Positions 18,259 through 28,705 of a DNA stretch of 64,000 nt are shown here, one piece after another (positions within the stretch are counted from its first letter, which is position 1; each line of letters opens with the position of its first letter). A model generated the notes under the pieces. The model saw only the letters and a program-made list of their open reading frames with translations. It was not told the DNA's origin and did not search any database. This DNA is from Kluyveromyces lactis (Eukaryota; Ascomycota; Saccharomycetes; Saccharomycetales; Saccharomycetaceae): contig NC_006040.1 in NCBI RefSeq assembly GCF_000002515.2, positions 992,001 through 1,056,000 of the forward strand. Reading direction: 5' to 3'. The position numbers were made by a program, and so were the translations under genes.

Positions 18259-21231
18259 TCATAATGCATTAATAACTTCCTCGCAACGATTGCACAGAGT
18301 GTCCTCACTTGGGGAGTTATGCTTCCAGCATCTAGGACATTTATCAGACGTACTTTCTTCTAGCAGTAACTGGATGTCAACTGATGGTAGTGAGATCGAT
18401 TCTAGGTCGGATCTATTACCGTGCTCAATATTTAGTTTACCAACTTGTAATAAATCCTCCATTTCTTCCGCTGTAAATGGTAACAATGAAGGATCTGAAC
18501 AGTATATGGTTGCTTTCACCTGCAATGTTTTTGTAATATCTTCCATCCTATTAAATTTCTCAGTGAAGATATTCAGAATTTTCAACTCATTCGATGCAAA
18601 GCTTTCCAGTCGTTCATCATTAGAAGATGGGACGTCTTGCAATGAGTCCCATTGCCTAGTGAATGGAGTTTCGATTTCCGCCACTCCTTCAGAGGAATTT
18701 TCATTAATCCATTCCTTAGGGGTATAATTCCAAACTTCTTGAACCATTATTGGGATGATTGGTGACATTATGCTACGGTAAGTGTCAAGAATATGGAACA
18801 ATGTCGTTTGAATTGACAATCGTTTCTTGTTATTCAAGGAGTCTGAATATAAGGAGTCTTTTGTGACACTGAAATAAAGTGCGGAAAGATCATTGTTCAT
18901 GTGGTATTGAACCTGAGTTAAGACATTTGAGAAATTGTACTGTTGATAGAGTTTTTTGGTTTCCTGGCTCAATGCCTTCAGATTTAGTAATGTATACTGG
19001 TCCACTCTGCGCAGCTCTGAAAAAGGTATTAATCCGTGACTTTGAGTCTCTTGTAAATTACCTAAGATGAATTTAAACGTTAGTCTAAACTTCTTTAAAG
19101 CATCTGCAACATGTTTCATTACAGTTGGGCCAGCAACAACATCAGAAGTAAAGTTTGACTGTGCTACTAATAATCTCAAACCGTCAACGCCCAAAGCCGG
19201 AAGATTGGCCTTCGGGTCGCCTTTTATAATGGCACCAGGTGAAATAGTGTTTCCAATTGATTTTGACATTTTGATACCATTTTCGTCTAGTGTAAAGCCA
19301 TGTGTTATAACATTCTTGTAAGGTGCATCAGGCATCCCACTGGACGCAACTTTTGTCAACAATGAGCTTTGGAACCACCCTCTATGTTGATCAGAACCTT
19401 CTAGATATATATCCGCTAACGGTACAGGTAACTGGGATTGCAAGCCGGCAACATTTTTATACCAATCGGCAATAACATTCCAACTACTACCACTGTCAAA
19501 CCAAACATCAACCGTATCCGTTCCTCTATAATATTCGTGAGCTATATCATGATACTTTTTAGGAAGCCATTGGTACATTGAATCGACCGTTGATTCTGCA
19601 AACCAGGAGTTAACACCCTTGGATTCTATAGTTTTGATAATGTGTGATATAGTTTCCTCATTCATCAACACAGAATCAGGGTCATCTCTTTTGTGCAACG
19701 AGGGAATTGGAACACCCCAGTACCTTTGTCTTGATATGCACCACTCGTTTCTGGTTTTAATGAAAGAGGAAAGTCTGTTTATTCCACGCTCGGGAACAAA
19801 CTTTACTGTTTCCAAGGCTCTCAATGCCAGAGTCTTAACGTCGTGTAAATCAGCAAACCATTGTGGAGTAGCTCTAATGATGATTGGCTTTTTTGACCTC
19901 CAGTCATACGGATATGAGTGGACATATTCATGATGGTGCATCAACATGTTTTCACCCTTTAACACACTGAGAATTTTCTCAGTGGTTGTTCTGTCTAGAA
20001 CTTTACGGCCTTTTCCTGATTCTTCTTTCAAAAGATCTCTTAAATGAGCAGGAAGCTCTTCGACGTTGTATCTGCCCTCATGGTCAACCGGGGAGAAGAT
20101 TTCAAGAAAGTTTTGGATTCCAATGATATAATCTTCATGACCATGACCTGGAGCAGTGTGTACAAGACCAGTACCCGTGACACTGGTAACATGATCACCA
20201 TGGAATAATGGACGAGTGACATTGTCTTTGAGAATAGGGTTGGTATACTTTAGGTGGGACAAAAAGTTTCCATCCAAGTCTTTCACCAGTTCAAAGCCGG
20301 AAAGGAAATCGAGTTTATCAGCCAAATTCTTTTCAACAATCATGTATTCGCCGTTATGTTTGATTAACACATAATCCAGTGACTGATTAAAACAAATGGC
20401 CCTATTAGACAACAAAGTCCACGGAGTACTAGTCCAGATCAAAAAAGATACCGGAGCTTCAGGGAAGCCCAATACAGATTTACTTTCTTCAGTCAATGGG
20501 AACTTCACGTACGCTGCGATTGAGATATGATCTTCCTTATATTCTAGTTCACCTTCAGCCAATGCTGTCTTAGTTTCAGTGCCCCAATATACGGGCTTTC
20601 TTTGTCTCTTAATCAACTTCTTTCTGAAAAGCTCTTGGAAGACAGATAATTGATTAATTTCGAACTTGGGGTCCATGGTAACGTAATTAGTGTCCCAGTT
20701 TGTTAAAATGCCGAACTGCTCAAACTGTTGCCTTTGAGATTTAATAGTTTTCTGCGCATGCGCTCTTGCAATCGACCTAATCTTGGTGGGAGAAATCCTA
20801 TCCAACTGATCGTTCAGTTTGTTCAAGGCCTTCAATTCAATCGGTAACCCATGGCAATCCCAACCAGGAATGTACACAACATGTTTCCCATTCAGAAGTT
20901 GGAACCTGTTTATTATATCCTTCAATATTTTATTTAGTGCATGGCCCAAATGCAAATCTCCATTCGCATACGGCGGACCATCATGCAATATGAATACATT
21001 CTCCCGTAAAAACTGCAGCTTCATGTCATCTGGACACTGCTCAATCTTTGAAAGCTTCGTCAAAAGCTTAGAGTACTGCTGAGAGTAAGTCTGCTGTGAA
21101 CTTTGAGGAAGCAATTGGTCTAAAGTCTTCTGCAAGTTAGATCTGTTCGGGAATTTCGTCTTTGGAAGTCGTAAAGTCTTCTGATAAGAATGTGAGGAAG
21201 CATTCCGCACTGTAGTGAAGGCACGCAACAT
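18259..21231 (-). CDS. ISM1: Mitochondrial isoleucyl-tRNA synthetase
   Basis: 990 aa from ATG 21231; the preceding in-frame GTG is not taken as the start. It charges mitochondrial tRNA-Ile. Seen: a basic Ser/Thr-rich presequence (MLRAFTTVRNASSHSYQK), the class I HIGH motif as GPPYANGDLHLGHALNK, the KMSKS loop as GIKMSKSIGN, the catalytic neighbourhood GWDCHGLPIE, an editing (CP1) domain including TSTPWTL, and a C-terminal zinc-binding end CPRCWKHNS...LCNRCEEV as in bacterial IleRS. The length matches Ism1 (about 1000 aa). Corresponds to YPL040C, between MRX11 and the YPL039W homologue. Confidence 0.95.
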   Translation of the reverse strand: MLRAFTTVRNASSHSYQKTLRLPKTKFPNRSNLQKTLDQLLPQSSQQTYSQQYSKLLTKLSKIEQCPDDMKLQFLRENVFILHDGPPYANGDLHLGHALNKILKDIINRFQLLNGKHVVYIPGWDCHGLPIELKALNKLNDQLDRISPTKIRSIARAHAQKTIKSQRQQFEQFGILTNWDTNYVTMDPKFEINQLSVFQELFRKKLIKRQRKPVYWGTETKTALAEGELEYKEDHISIAAYVKFPLTEESKSVLGFPEAPVSFLIWTSTPWTLLSNRAICFNQSLDYVLIKHNGEYMIVEKNLADKLDFLSGFELVKDLDGNFLSHLKYTNPILKDNVTRPLFHGDHVTSVTGTGLVHTAPGHGHEDYIIGIQNFLEIFSPVDHEGRYNVEELPAHLRDLLKEESGKGRKVLDRTTTEKILSVLKGENMLMHHHEYVHSYPYDWRSKKPIIIRATPQWFADLHDVKTLALRALETVKFVPERGINRLSSFIKTRNEWCISRQRYWGVPIPSLHKRDDPDSVLMNEETISHIIKTIESKGVNSWFAESTVDSMYQWLPKKYHDIAHEYYRGTDTVDVWFDSGSSWNVIADWYKNVAGLQSQLPVPLADIYLEGSDQHRGWFQSSLLTKVASSGMPDAPYKNVITHGFTLDENGIKMSKSIGNTISPGAIIKGDPKANLPALGVDGLRLLVAQSNFTSDVVAGPTVMKHVADALKKFRLTFKFILGNLQETQSHGLIPFSELRRVDQYTLLNLKALSQETKKLYQQYNFSNVLTQVQYHMNNDLSALYFSVTKDSLYSDSLNNKKRLSIQTTLFHILDTYRSIMSPIIPIMVQEVWNYTPKEWINENSSEGVAEIETPFTRQWDSLQDVPSSNDERLESFASNELKILNIFTEKFNRMEDITKTLQVKATIYCSDPSLLPFTAEEMEDLLQVGKLNIEHGNRSDLESISLPSVDIQLLLEESTSDKCPRCWKHNSPSEDTLCNRCEEVINAL

Positions 21232-21754
21232 CACTCAGTCGCCAAAATATCAAATTCTACTAGACACCTCACCAAGCACGTACCGCTTAACTCTGTCAAT
21301 GGTGGTGTTAAACATGTATTGGTATTTTGTTTAATCATCGGTTGTCGGATCCATTTTTTTTTTACCGTTACATGTTAAAGTATCAACAAATCTAGTCACG
21401 TGCACAATGCTCTCAAAATTAAATTAATTTTCACAAATTTCCTTTCTGATGATAGGCTGAAGTATGGCGTAATCACCAAGAATATGTCAAAACCTAATTT
21501 TTTTAAAGAAAAAGAGGCAGATGTTAGTCACATTTAAGTCAAACTTCAGGAAACAGATGGATTCACCTAGGAGTTAAGCAGAAAAAGAACAGCATTGTTA
21601 CCGTTCATCTGCAACTGCTCTGAATCCGGACTTGTATCGTTTCAATACCGTTCTGTTGGCCCTTTGCTTGAAAAAAGAGACCGCTTATGGCTGAGAGCAA
21701 GTCATAGGGTCCAAACTTCTTTTTTCTCTCTGTTCGGTAATAAGATAGAGAGAT
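21232..21754. promoter_or_regulatory. ISM1-YPL039W divergent intergenic region
   Basis: About 520 bp. One CACGTG core (21397-21402, in GTCACGTGCA) could bind Cbf1 or another bHLH factor. Poly-T runs at about 21355 and 21497 are typical nucleosome-depleted tracts. Nothing else was recognised. Confidence 0.45.
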
Positions 21755-22711
21755 ATGTTAGAGTTAAACGGTGCATCGCCACAGCATATCACCCAAGAAG
21801 AAGTGGTTAAAATCCAGCAAACGCAATTTCAGAAACCGGGTTTATCTGCTTCGCCAATGAGCGGGAACTTTTGTTCGTCAACTTCCGGACGTGGTGGTTC
21901 TATGTCCCCAGATCCATCGATGAGTAATAACACCGGTCAACAAACAATAATGGATCTGAAGAAAAGATACAGGTACAAGGTTGAAATGGATAAGTTGAGT
22001 GGTTTCATGTTAAAGAATTTCTGTGCCGGTGCGCTAATCAAATATAGCAGGTTGTTCGTCCCAGTTGAATTCGATTCAAAACAAGGGAAGAAACAAACAT
22101 GCAAGGCCCCAGCAATTAACTTAGCCGATCTAATGAAATTTGTTAAAATTTTGCTAACCCGCGTGAAAGCCACGAGGCACCAGTTCAAGAAGATGTGTAT
22201 CTTGTCGATCAAATTCTTCGAAGCGTGTGTCAAATCGCGTGAGAATTACATGAAATATTTGAAATACGACGTACGGAAAGTCGTAGTCGCGTGTCTAGCC
22301 TTGACTTATCCACAGGGACACACAATGGCCAATACGGAAAAATCTATGCTGTTAGTGTCAAGCGCTGCCGGAGTATCCAACGAGCAGCTTCGGCACTGTT
22401 GTGAAATCGTAGGTCCCATTCTTAAATCTGAGTTTTTAAAGAAACAACGGCAGCAGTACCAAACTGCTCATGCACAAGCACAGACTGGAGCTAACGAATC
22501 CAATCATGCTTCCCAAAACAATACCGCTTCTATGCGGGGATCTATAGCAACAAGAACCACTGTGAACATCAGATCGACGGATTTTGGTACGTTTACCAAT
22601 TGCTATACGAACCAAGACGACCAAGAAACTTACCTCACACCGTCGGACTACGAGTCATTCAACGAAATGGGTAAACAAATGGTAAATAGAACCTTCCTGG
22701 TCAAATTATGA
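21755..22711 (+). CDS. YPL039W homologue, function unknown
   Basis: 318 aa, almost the length of the uncharacterised 316-aa S. cerevisiae YPL039W, and in the same place between ISM1 and MET31. The N-terminus (about 1-70) is Ser/Gln-rich and probably disordered. The middle (about 75-215) is helical and well ordered, with LADLMKFVKILLTRVKATRHQFKKM and KYDVRKVVVACLALTYPQG. This spacing of hydrophobic helices is reminiscent of a cyclin-like fold as in Pcl proteins, but I cannot demonstrate it. The C-terminus is Gln/Ala/Asn-rich and then ends in a conserved-looking QMVNRTFLVKL. I do not assign a function. Confidence 0.8.
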   Translation: MLELNGASPQHITQEEVVKIQQTQFQKPGLSASPMSGNFCSSTSGRGGSMSPDPSMSNNTGQQTIMDLKKRYRYKVEMDKLSGFMLKNFCAGALIKYSRLFVPVEFDSKQGKKQTCKAPAINLADLMKFVKILLTRVKATRHQFKKMCILSIKFFEACVKSRENYMKYLKYDVRKVVVACLALTYPQGHTMANTEKSMLLVSSAAGVSNEQLRHCCEIVGPILKSEFLKKQRQQYQTAHAQAQTGANESNHASQNNTASMRGSIATRTTVNIRSTDFGTFTNCYTNQDDQETYLTPSDYESFNEMGKQMVNRTFLVKL

Positions 22712-23272
22712 GCTGGATAATGGTTTTTGTATATGCATTTTATGTATGTTGTTGCGACACAATCATTTCTCTTGAAGAGTAACGATGGACAATGCGCTCA
22801 CGTGACCGCGCACGTGATATTCACTACTCATGCACACAGTAACGAAGCAAAAACTGTGGCGTCGGGCTGAAAAACGTATCAAAGGCTGTTGTTGATGTTA
22901 ATTTGTATACAGAGAGACTGATAAAGCAACTTTGAATAGACTTAGCGAGAAGACTACAAAGGATACTTCCTGGACAAGAGTTTGGTCGGATCACTGGGTT
23001 TGATTTAAAACAATGCTGGAGATTTTTATTGACATAGTTTAAGCGGATTTTCATTCCTGTGAATTTAGGAAACGAACAGTCTTAAACAAACGTTGAAAAA
23101 GGAACAACCGGATACATTTCATAGAGTGCTCGCTCATCAAGTTAACGAAAGTATAACAGCGAAGTTTTGAGGTACTCTTTTGAGTTAGATTTGCAAACCA
23201 CCGATAGAGAGAGTAAGAGAGGCAGGAGAGGTACGAACATAGAATTTTTGGTTTTTTTCTAATTAATAACCC
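22712..23272 (+). promoter_or_regulatory. MET31/32 promoter region
   Basis: 561 bp. Contains a clustered pair of CACGTG cores and a Met31/Met32-type site (listed separately). Further downstream the region is purine-rich (GATAGAGAGAGTAAGAGAGGCAGG near 23204-23227), probably 5' leader. Confidence 0.5.
22799..22860 (+). promoter_or_regulatory. Cbf1-type pair and Met31/32-type site
   Basis: CACGTG occurs at 22799-22804 (in TCACGTGAC) and again at 22811-22816 (in GCACGTGAT), start-to-start 12 bp. About 35 bp downstream AAACTGTGGC lies at 22851-22860, the known core (AAACTGTGG) bound by Met31/Met32. Cbf1 plus Met31/32 sites together recruit Met4 at sulfur genes in S. cerevisiae. Their presence 410-475 nt upstream of the MET31/32 homologue suggests autoregulation, although the CACGTG pair could also serve another role. 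Confidence 0.7.
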
Positions 23273-24142
23273 ATGAACGAAGATAGTATCTTTTTCCAGA
23301 AGGCAGCAGAGGCAATCATGGTAACTAGTTTGAATTCAGAGAAGGTTGATCCTACAATAAGAGAGTTGTTGAATAGAGTCAAATATGTTAGCACGCCTGC
23401 ACCGCCATCACAACACCAGACAAATAATCTGCCGTTTTCCGCGTTAGGATCTGCTAGCAGTCAGTACGCATCATTGAATAAGAATCACCGGAACGACATC
23501 CCATATAACAACCATCCTCAGGGCCATAATAATATAGATGGTGTGGGACCTGCAGGGGTAATAGCTCCTGAAAATAAGACGATACTGAATTATTTCGATA
23601 AGCTTTTATCGAATCCTGTAAATTTCGCCAATCAAAATAACGATGGCACATCGCATTCCACTGGACACACTCCAGTGAACCATAATGGAATGACACCAAG
23701 TTTGTCGCATTCTAACGATACTTACCATCAACGTAGGGCTTCCACGGAATTGGAGAACAGGTCGAAGAAAAGGAAACTGCCATCAAAGAAAATATTATCG
23801 GGGTCTTCAGATACTGCCATTGTACCATATGACAGAGACAGCACAGATGGTAGTAATAACGCTGATTTAGACGATAAAAGATTTCCCTGCGAGAAGTGTC
23901 ACATGGTATTCCGCCGCAGCAGTGATCTAAGGAGACATGAGAGACAACATCTACCGATTTTGCCAAATATCTGTACGCTCTGTGGTAAAGGGTTTGCAAG
24001 GAAAGATGCACTAAAGAGACATTTCGATACACAAACTTGTAAGAGAAACAGACAGAAACTACTCAGTATAGGAGGCGACATAAACGAGATACTCGAGAGG
24101 GCGCGACAAAGTGGTGCTACGATATATAGCGGTTCCAAGTGA
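23273..24142 (+). CDS. MET31: Met31/Met32 zinc-finger regulator of sulfur genes
   Basis: 289 aa, single pre-WGD counterpart of MET31 (YPL038W) and MET32 (YDR253C). These factors bind AAACTGTGG and tether Met4 at methionine/cysteine biosynthesis promoters. Seen: a long Ser/Asn/His-rich N-terminal region, a basic stretch near 168-176 (RSKKRKLPSKK), then finger 1 (C206, C209, H222, H226; FPCEKCHMVFRRSSDLRRH) and finger 2 (C234, C237, H250, C256; CTLCGKGFARKDALKRHFDT). Finger 2 ends in Cys instead of His, as in Met31/32. It is longer than either S. cerevisiae protein (about 180-190 aa) because of the N-terminal part. Flanked by YPL039W and EGD1 homologues, as expected. Confidence 0.93.
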   Translation: MNEDSIFFQKAAEAIMVTSLNSEKVDPTIRELLNRVKYVSTPAPPSQHQTNNLPFSALGSASSQYASLNKNHRNDIPYNNHPQGHNNIDGVGPAGVIAPENKTILNYFDKLLSNPVNFANQNNDGTSHSTGHTPVNHNGMTPSLSHSNDTYHQRRASTELENRSKKRKLPSKKILSGSSDTAIVPYDRDSTDGSNNADLDDKRFPCEKCHMVFRRSSDLRRHERQHLPILPNICTLCGKGFARKDALKRHFDTQTCKRNRQKLLSIGGDINEILERARQSGATIYSGSK

Positions 24143-24450
24143 TAAAAAAACTAATAATAATTGTAATCTTTTTTTCGTTAACTATCGAATGACAGTCGAA
24201 AGATCTCATTAGTTTGAAGACTATGTAGCAAACCTTTACTGGAAACAATTCTAATAATCATAACTACTTTGCAATTATATAGAAACAATATATGAAGAGT
24301 AAAGAGTGAAGAGTGAAATGCTCACTATTCGTGTGCTTTGTAATTTGTTCCTGTTGAAAATTTCCTATTCTTTAGAATTTGATTCGAAGCTCGGGAAACG
24401 TGGAATTAATATAAGTGAGGGTACCATTGCCTGGCCTTTTAGTTGGTAAT
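24143..24450. other. MET31-EGD1 convergent intergenic region
   Basis: 308 bp between two convergent stop codons. AT-rich, with a short direct repeat (GTAAAGAGTGAAGAGTGAAATG near 24299-24320). Presumably holds both terminators; nothing else seen. Confidence 0.35.
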
Positions 24451-24927
24451 TTATTCGACGTCAGCTTCGAAAGTTTGACCTTCAACCAATTCAGGGATAT
24501 CAATATCCTTACCTTCAGCTTCTGGAGCAGCAGCTTGTTGGTTGGCACCTTGAGCGGATTGCAATTGAGAAGCCATTTGGGTCAAAGCGTTGATAGCATC
24601 AGCACCCATTTGAGGAATGATGTCTGGGAACAACTCTTGCAAGGACTTTTCTTGTGGAATACCGTAGAACACGGAGGTGTTATGTTGTGGAGCAACTTGG
24701 ACACCAACCTTGTTGAAGTGCAAGACGGTACCGTCATCCTTGAAGAAGTTAGCTTGTTGAACGTTATCAACAGTAACAGCTCTCAATTTCTGCAATTGGT
24801 CTTGCAACTTGGAGTCATCTTTGCTGGAAGAACCACTCTTCTTGGCAAACTTTCTTCTGGTACCACCGACCTTGTTGTTGGCTGACAACTTCTGCAACTT
24901 GGCTAATTTTTCTTGATCAATTGGCAT
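24451..24927 (-). CDS. EGD1: Nascent polypeptide-associated complex beta subunit
   Basis: 158 aa, matching Egd1 (157 aa). It forms NAC with Egd2 at the ribosomal exit tunnel. Seen: [30 protein letters not shown] containing the basic ribosome-binding motif, the NAC domain (about 38-100; [56 protein letters not shown]) and an acidic C-terminus. Codon usage is strongly biased, as for an abundant protein. It is the single homologue of the EGD1 (YPL037C)/BTT1 (YDR252W) pair. Confidence 0.96.
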
Positions 24928-25502
24928 TTTATTCCTTGGTTACTATCAATTAATGTTCTATTGGATCTCGAATTTCAATTGACTATAAATCACAATTACA
25001 AAATAAGACAACTATAATAAATAAACGAATCAATTCACAGTTTAAACCTAAAAGTTTGCCATCGAAACAGGTTTAACTTGATGTTCAATTCAAAAACTCT
25101 CTTCCAAATGCCAAATTTCAGATTTGGATTTCATGCCGTTCGTTGACGAGAAAAAAATTTCGTGCTGTTACCCGGGGATAAGTTTTTTTGCTAAATGACA
25201 GTCAATGGTTATATACCTGCAGTGTATATGTCTATGGATGTAGGTTGTTCATGAAGCGTACTGGGTTTGAGTTCATGGCATCGAGTTTATGACACAGTAT
25301 CTTGTATACGTGAAGGTCTTAATTGATTGTAATATAGGCGACATAATACATACGTAGTTACAATGTGTTTTATTTTTATACAAGAATGGTTTCATGTGGA
25401 TATGTGAGTTCTGGTCTGGTGCTTATGGCCTCCAAGTCTTGACAAATATGAAAAACATCGGACTATGAATTGATGCAACCGCATATCTTGTATGAGAAAA
25501 GA
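24928..25502 (-). promoter_or_regulatory. EGD1 promoter with Reb1-type site
   Basis: 575 bp between EGD1 and the PAM1/SVL3 3' end, both on the minus strand. TTACCCGGGG at 25168-25177 matches the Reb1 core TTACCCG and is flanked by A/T homopolymers (AAAAAAATTT and TTTTTTT), a usual architecture for strongly expressed genes. It is about 240 nt upstream of the EGD1 ATG. The remainder carries no gene that I can support. Confidence 0.6.
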
Positions 25503-28235
25503 TCATTTCTTTTTAGAATGAAAGAAGGAGAACTTGGACTTCTTTAATTCATTTGATTTCTGATTTTGTTCGTTATTAGAATCTGATGGTAGTTTGTCCT
25601 GTGGTTCCACTGGGGAAAGGTTTGTTTTCGACGAAGATGGTGGATTGGTTGATGATATATCAGATTCTAATGGTGGAGGAGATGTTGAATGGGAATTAGA
25701 GTTTGAGAAGGAATTAGAGTTGGAAGTTGAGGTTAGATTTACATTTGAATTTGGGTTTGAATTAGAATTCGATCCAAACTGCTGTTCCTGCTGCTGTTGT
25801 TGGAAAGCATTTGGAGGTCTTTGAATCACAGAGGCAGTAGACTCACCCTCGTCGAGCATTGTACTGGTACTGATTTGTCTCATCCCGTTTGGAACCGGTT
25901 GGTACTGTTGTTGTGGTTGTGTTGGCAAATTTGATAGTTGGCCTTGTGAACCAGTTCTCATTGGATTAGGGTTACCGTTCAGTCTTGGCATGGAACCATT
26001 ATGGTAATTCATGGAAAGTGGAGGGAGGTTACCAGACAGAGAATTGAACCTCTGTTGACCAGTTGGTGCTTGTGGCATGTTGAAATCGCTTAGCATCGTA
26101 TTTGATGGATTTCTTAACATTGGCATATTACTGCGCCTATTCTTCCTGCTTGTTTTTTGGAATGTTTTAGGTCCAAACCCATTAGATCCCATTGGTGCTG
26201 CCCCATCTAACATATTTTGTGATATTCCAAACCCGTTCATTGGTCTTTGTCCACCTCCGTTGATTCCAACAACGGACCCAGAGTAGCCTCCTACGCCCGG
26301 CATTCCTGGGAGACCTACACTTGAATGCTGACGATGCTGTTGAGGAACTTGCTGCAGTGGTTGTTGTTGTACATGAGGAGCCATGTATTGACCTGGAATT
26401 CCTTGAGGTGGTTTCCCCATATATGATTGTCCATGTAATTTCCTATTTTGCATTTGATTTGAATATTGTGATGGATTCTCGTTCGGTGACATACCGTTTT
26501 TGCTCTGCGCATGAGCATATTTTTGATTCAACATCGTTTTAGACTGTTTCTTTTGCAACTGTAGTTCCCTTTCCTGTAATTCTAGTTCTCTTCTGCGTAA
26601 TTTCAGTTCTCTTTCTCTTAATGCATGTTCATCCGCTGACAACGGAGCTGATGACGGTGGTGTTGCAGCAGATGCAGCCGCAGATGCTCCTGCCACAGCA
26701 GCATTCGTTGATGCTGGGTTTTCGCCATTGATGCCGAGGGAGTCCTGCACTGGAGATTCGGCATATGGAATGGCGTAAACAGCCATATCCTCGATGTCGC
26801 GCAGTACAGGAGTTCCTGTCTCAGTGTATTGTTGCTCAGGCACTTGACTTGTTGGTTCAACCGGAGTCCGTGGTTCCGATAGAGGCTGAGATTGAGATTG
26901 AGTTTGACTTTGGTTTTGACTTTGCAGTTGTCTTAATGTCGAAAGTTCAGATTGTATAGCGATCAATTCGCGTCTCAAAGATGAATTTTGAGATTGTTCT
27001 CGTTGTAATTGATCTCCCAACATCGAAATTTGGCTGTCTCTAGAGTTTATTTCGTTCTGATAAGCCTCCTTCGATTCGTTGAGCTTTAGGTTGAATTCCG
27101 TTTCTTTATCCTTAAGAGTCCCCTTGAGCAACGATAGTTGACCGAGTTCATCTCTTAACTTGGATACTTTATCAGATCTTGTAAACAATTTAGATTCATC
27201 ATTGTTCAATTTCTTGAATTGACACATCATAGAGTATAAGAACTCCAAATAGGGTGTCTTTATCGTAAAATCATCCGCCAGTAAGATCGGTTGTAGCAAT
27301 AACAAATCTATATCTAGTGGTGCAGATCTATGTTCGAAATGGTACAACAACGAGGGGTAGTTGTTTTCACCATTATCCGCGACCCATCTTTCCAAAAGAT
27401 CGCTTTCTGTATCGTAACCGGAAGGCAATCTAGCACCCATGGTTCTAGTCAACGTGATTATCTCAGTAACGAGACCCGAGATCAAAGGCTTGGCCAAGAT
27501 TTGTTGATGTAATCGCTTTGGAACAAACTCTTCGAAAAGAACCAATAGTGGATCGAAACATACCCTTGGGATAGCCAACTTCCATTGCTGTGTCAAGAAA
27601 TCTAACGGTGAAAAATTGCAAGTATCTATGGCATCGTCGGGGAACAATTTCAAGAATAGTGAATGGAACGTAGTTAACAAACTAGAAATCTGTTTTGGGT
27701 ATGAGTTTGAAGCCGATTGGGTCTTCAAAGACCCTGTCTCACCAATGAAAATCGTTTGCTTCTTGGACTTATTACCACCGTTGAATTGAACGTACCGGTT
27801 TGATGCCACAGCCCTGATGTCATAATCCGATATCAATGAGAAAACTTTCACTTGCGGAGAGGATACCGACATCCTGATGAACGGTTCCAACTGTACAAAA
27901 CCCGAACTCTCTACAAAAATCTTGGTATTGTTCATGATAACCGAATTCAACTGCGTTGTGATGCTCGAGATCTCTTGCAACGACGAAGCAGACAAGATCA
28001 CAAGATCGAATTTCTCCGAATCTGTCTCCAAGCTCAGTTTCAACTCATTAAACCCATTGAAATGTTTCTGCAACCGGAACGTATCGGTTCCATACGATTG
28101 CGTCTCGATGCTGAACTCATTACTTTTCGAATCACTCACATGGTATAAGTCAACAGATTTCGCAAATTGAAACCTCCAAGCGTACAACGCCAGGTTAGGA
28201 TGGTTCCCATATATTAGAACCTTCAATTGTGACAT
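25503..28235 (-). CDS. PAM1: Pam1/Svl3 family protein
   Basis: 910 aa, single homologue of the WGD pair PAM1 (YDR251W) and SVL3 (YPL032C). PAM1 was found as a multicopy suppressor of loss of PP2A, SVL3 in vacuolar uptake; the biochemical role is unknown. The N-terminal third is folded (LKVLIYGNHPNLALYAWRFQFAKS, a Rossmann-like beginning resembling ketopantoate-reductase folds) up to about residue 330. A coiled coil runs at about 350-440, rich in Gln/Glu/Lys, then a heptad-like Arg/Glu helix (ALRERELKLRRRELELQERE). The C-terminal half is disordered: Gln, Asn, Ser and Pro repeats, ending in a basic tail FSFFHSKKK. Synteny places it between EGD1 and PHO85. Confidence 0.88.
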   Translation of the reverse strand: MSQLKVLIYGNHPNLALYAWRFQFAKSVDLYHVSDSKSNEFSIETQSYGTDTFRLQKHFNGFNELKLSLETDSEKFDLVILSASSLQEISSITTQLNSVIMNNTKIFVESSGFVQLEPFIRMSVSSPQVKVFSLISDYDIRAVASNRYVQFNGGNKSKKQTIFIGETGSLKTQSASNSYPKQISSLLTTFHSLFLKLFPDDAIDTCNFSPLDFLTQQWKLAIPRVCFDPLLVLFEEFVPKRLHQQILAKPLISGLVTEIITLTRTMGARLPSGYDTESDLLERWVADNGENNYPSLLYHFEHRSAPLDIDLLLLQPILLADDFTIKTPYLEFLYSMMCQFKKLNNDESKLFTRSDKVSKLRDELGQLSLLKGTLKDKETEFNLKLNESKEAYQNEINSRDSQISMLGDQLQREQSQNSSLRRELIAIQSELSTLRQLQSQNQSQTQSQSQPLSEPRTPVEPTSQVPEQQYTETGTPVLRDIEDMAVYAIPYAESPVQDSLGINGENPASTNAAVAGASAAASAATPPSSAPLSADEHALRERELKLRRRELELQERELQLQKKQSKTMLNQKYAHAQSKNGMSPNENPSQYSNQMQNRKLHGQSYMGKPPQGIPGQYMAPHVQQQPLQQVPQQHRQHSSVGLPGMPGVGGYSGSVVGINGGGQRPMNGFGISQNMLDGAAPMGSNGFGPKTFQKTSRKNRRSNMPMLRNPSNTMLSDFNMPQAPTGQQRFNSLSGNLPPLSMNYHNGSMPRLNGNPNPMRTGSQGQLSNLPTQPQQQYQPVPNGMRQISTSTMLDEGESTASVIQRPPNAFQQQQQEQQFGSNSNSNPNSNVNLTSTSNSNSFSNSNSHSTSPPPLESDISSTNPPSSSKTNLSPVEPQDKLPSDSNNEQNQKSNELKKSKFSFFHSKKK

Positions 28236-28705
28236 AATTCCCTGTGTCGCTGGCTCCTTTTCAACAATCCAAACAGCAGAAGCGTTGTTTTGATTATTAT
28301 GCTATGTTGTGACTTGTACTGGGAAAGGAATGAATATCCAGAATCCGAAAACTAAAAATGGAAAAAAGATGCTGATAAACTCTCTTTACTTCCGGCAAAC
28401 TTCAATCAAACCAGAACCAGAACCAGAACCAGTACCACTCCTAATGTGTAGTTCCTGTCTTGCTGATATTCACAAAATGCCGGTTCAATCAACTTATTAA
28501 CGTTTTAGAAGAATTCTTTCTAACGTTTTAGTCTCTAAATTCTTTAACAGAAATAAAACTCGTTGAACAAATTCTTATTGCTTTCTCACGGTGGAAATAT
28601 ACTGGAAGAAAAAATTATTCAATTTGTATACTGGCTGTGGGTTAACGTTATTGGGAGGCAGGCTGTACAGTAGATAGGCTAAGGGTCTCTATATATCTAG
28701 GTAGT

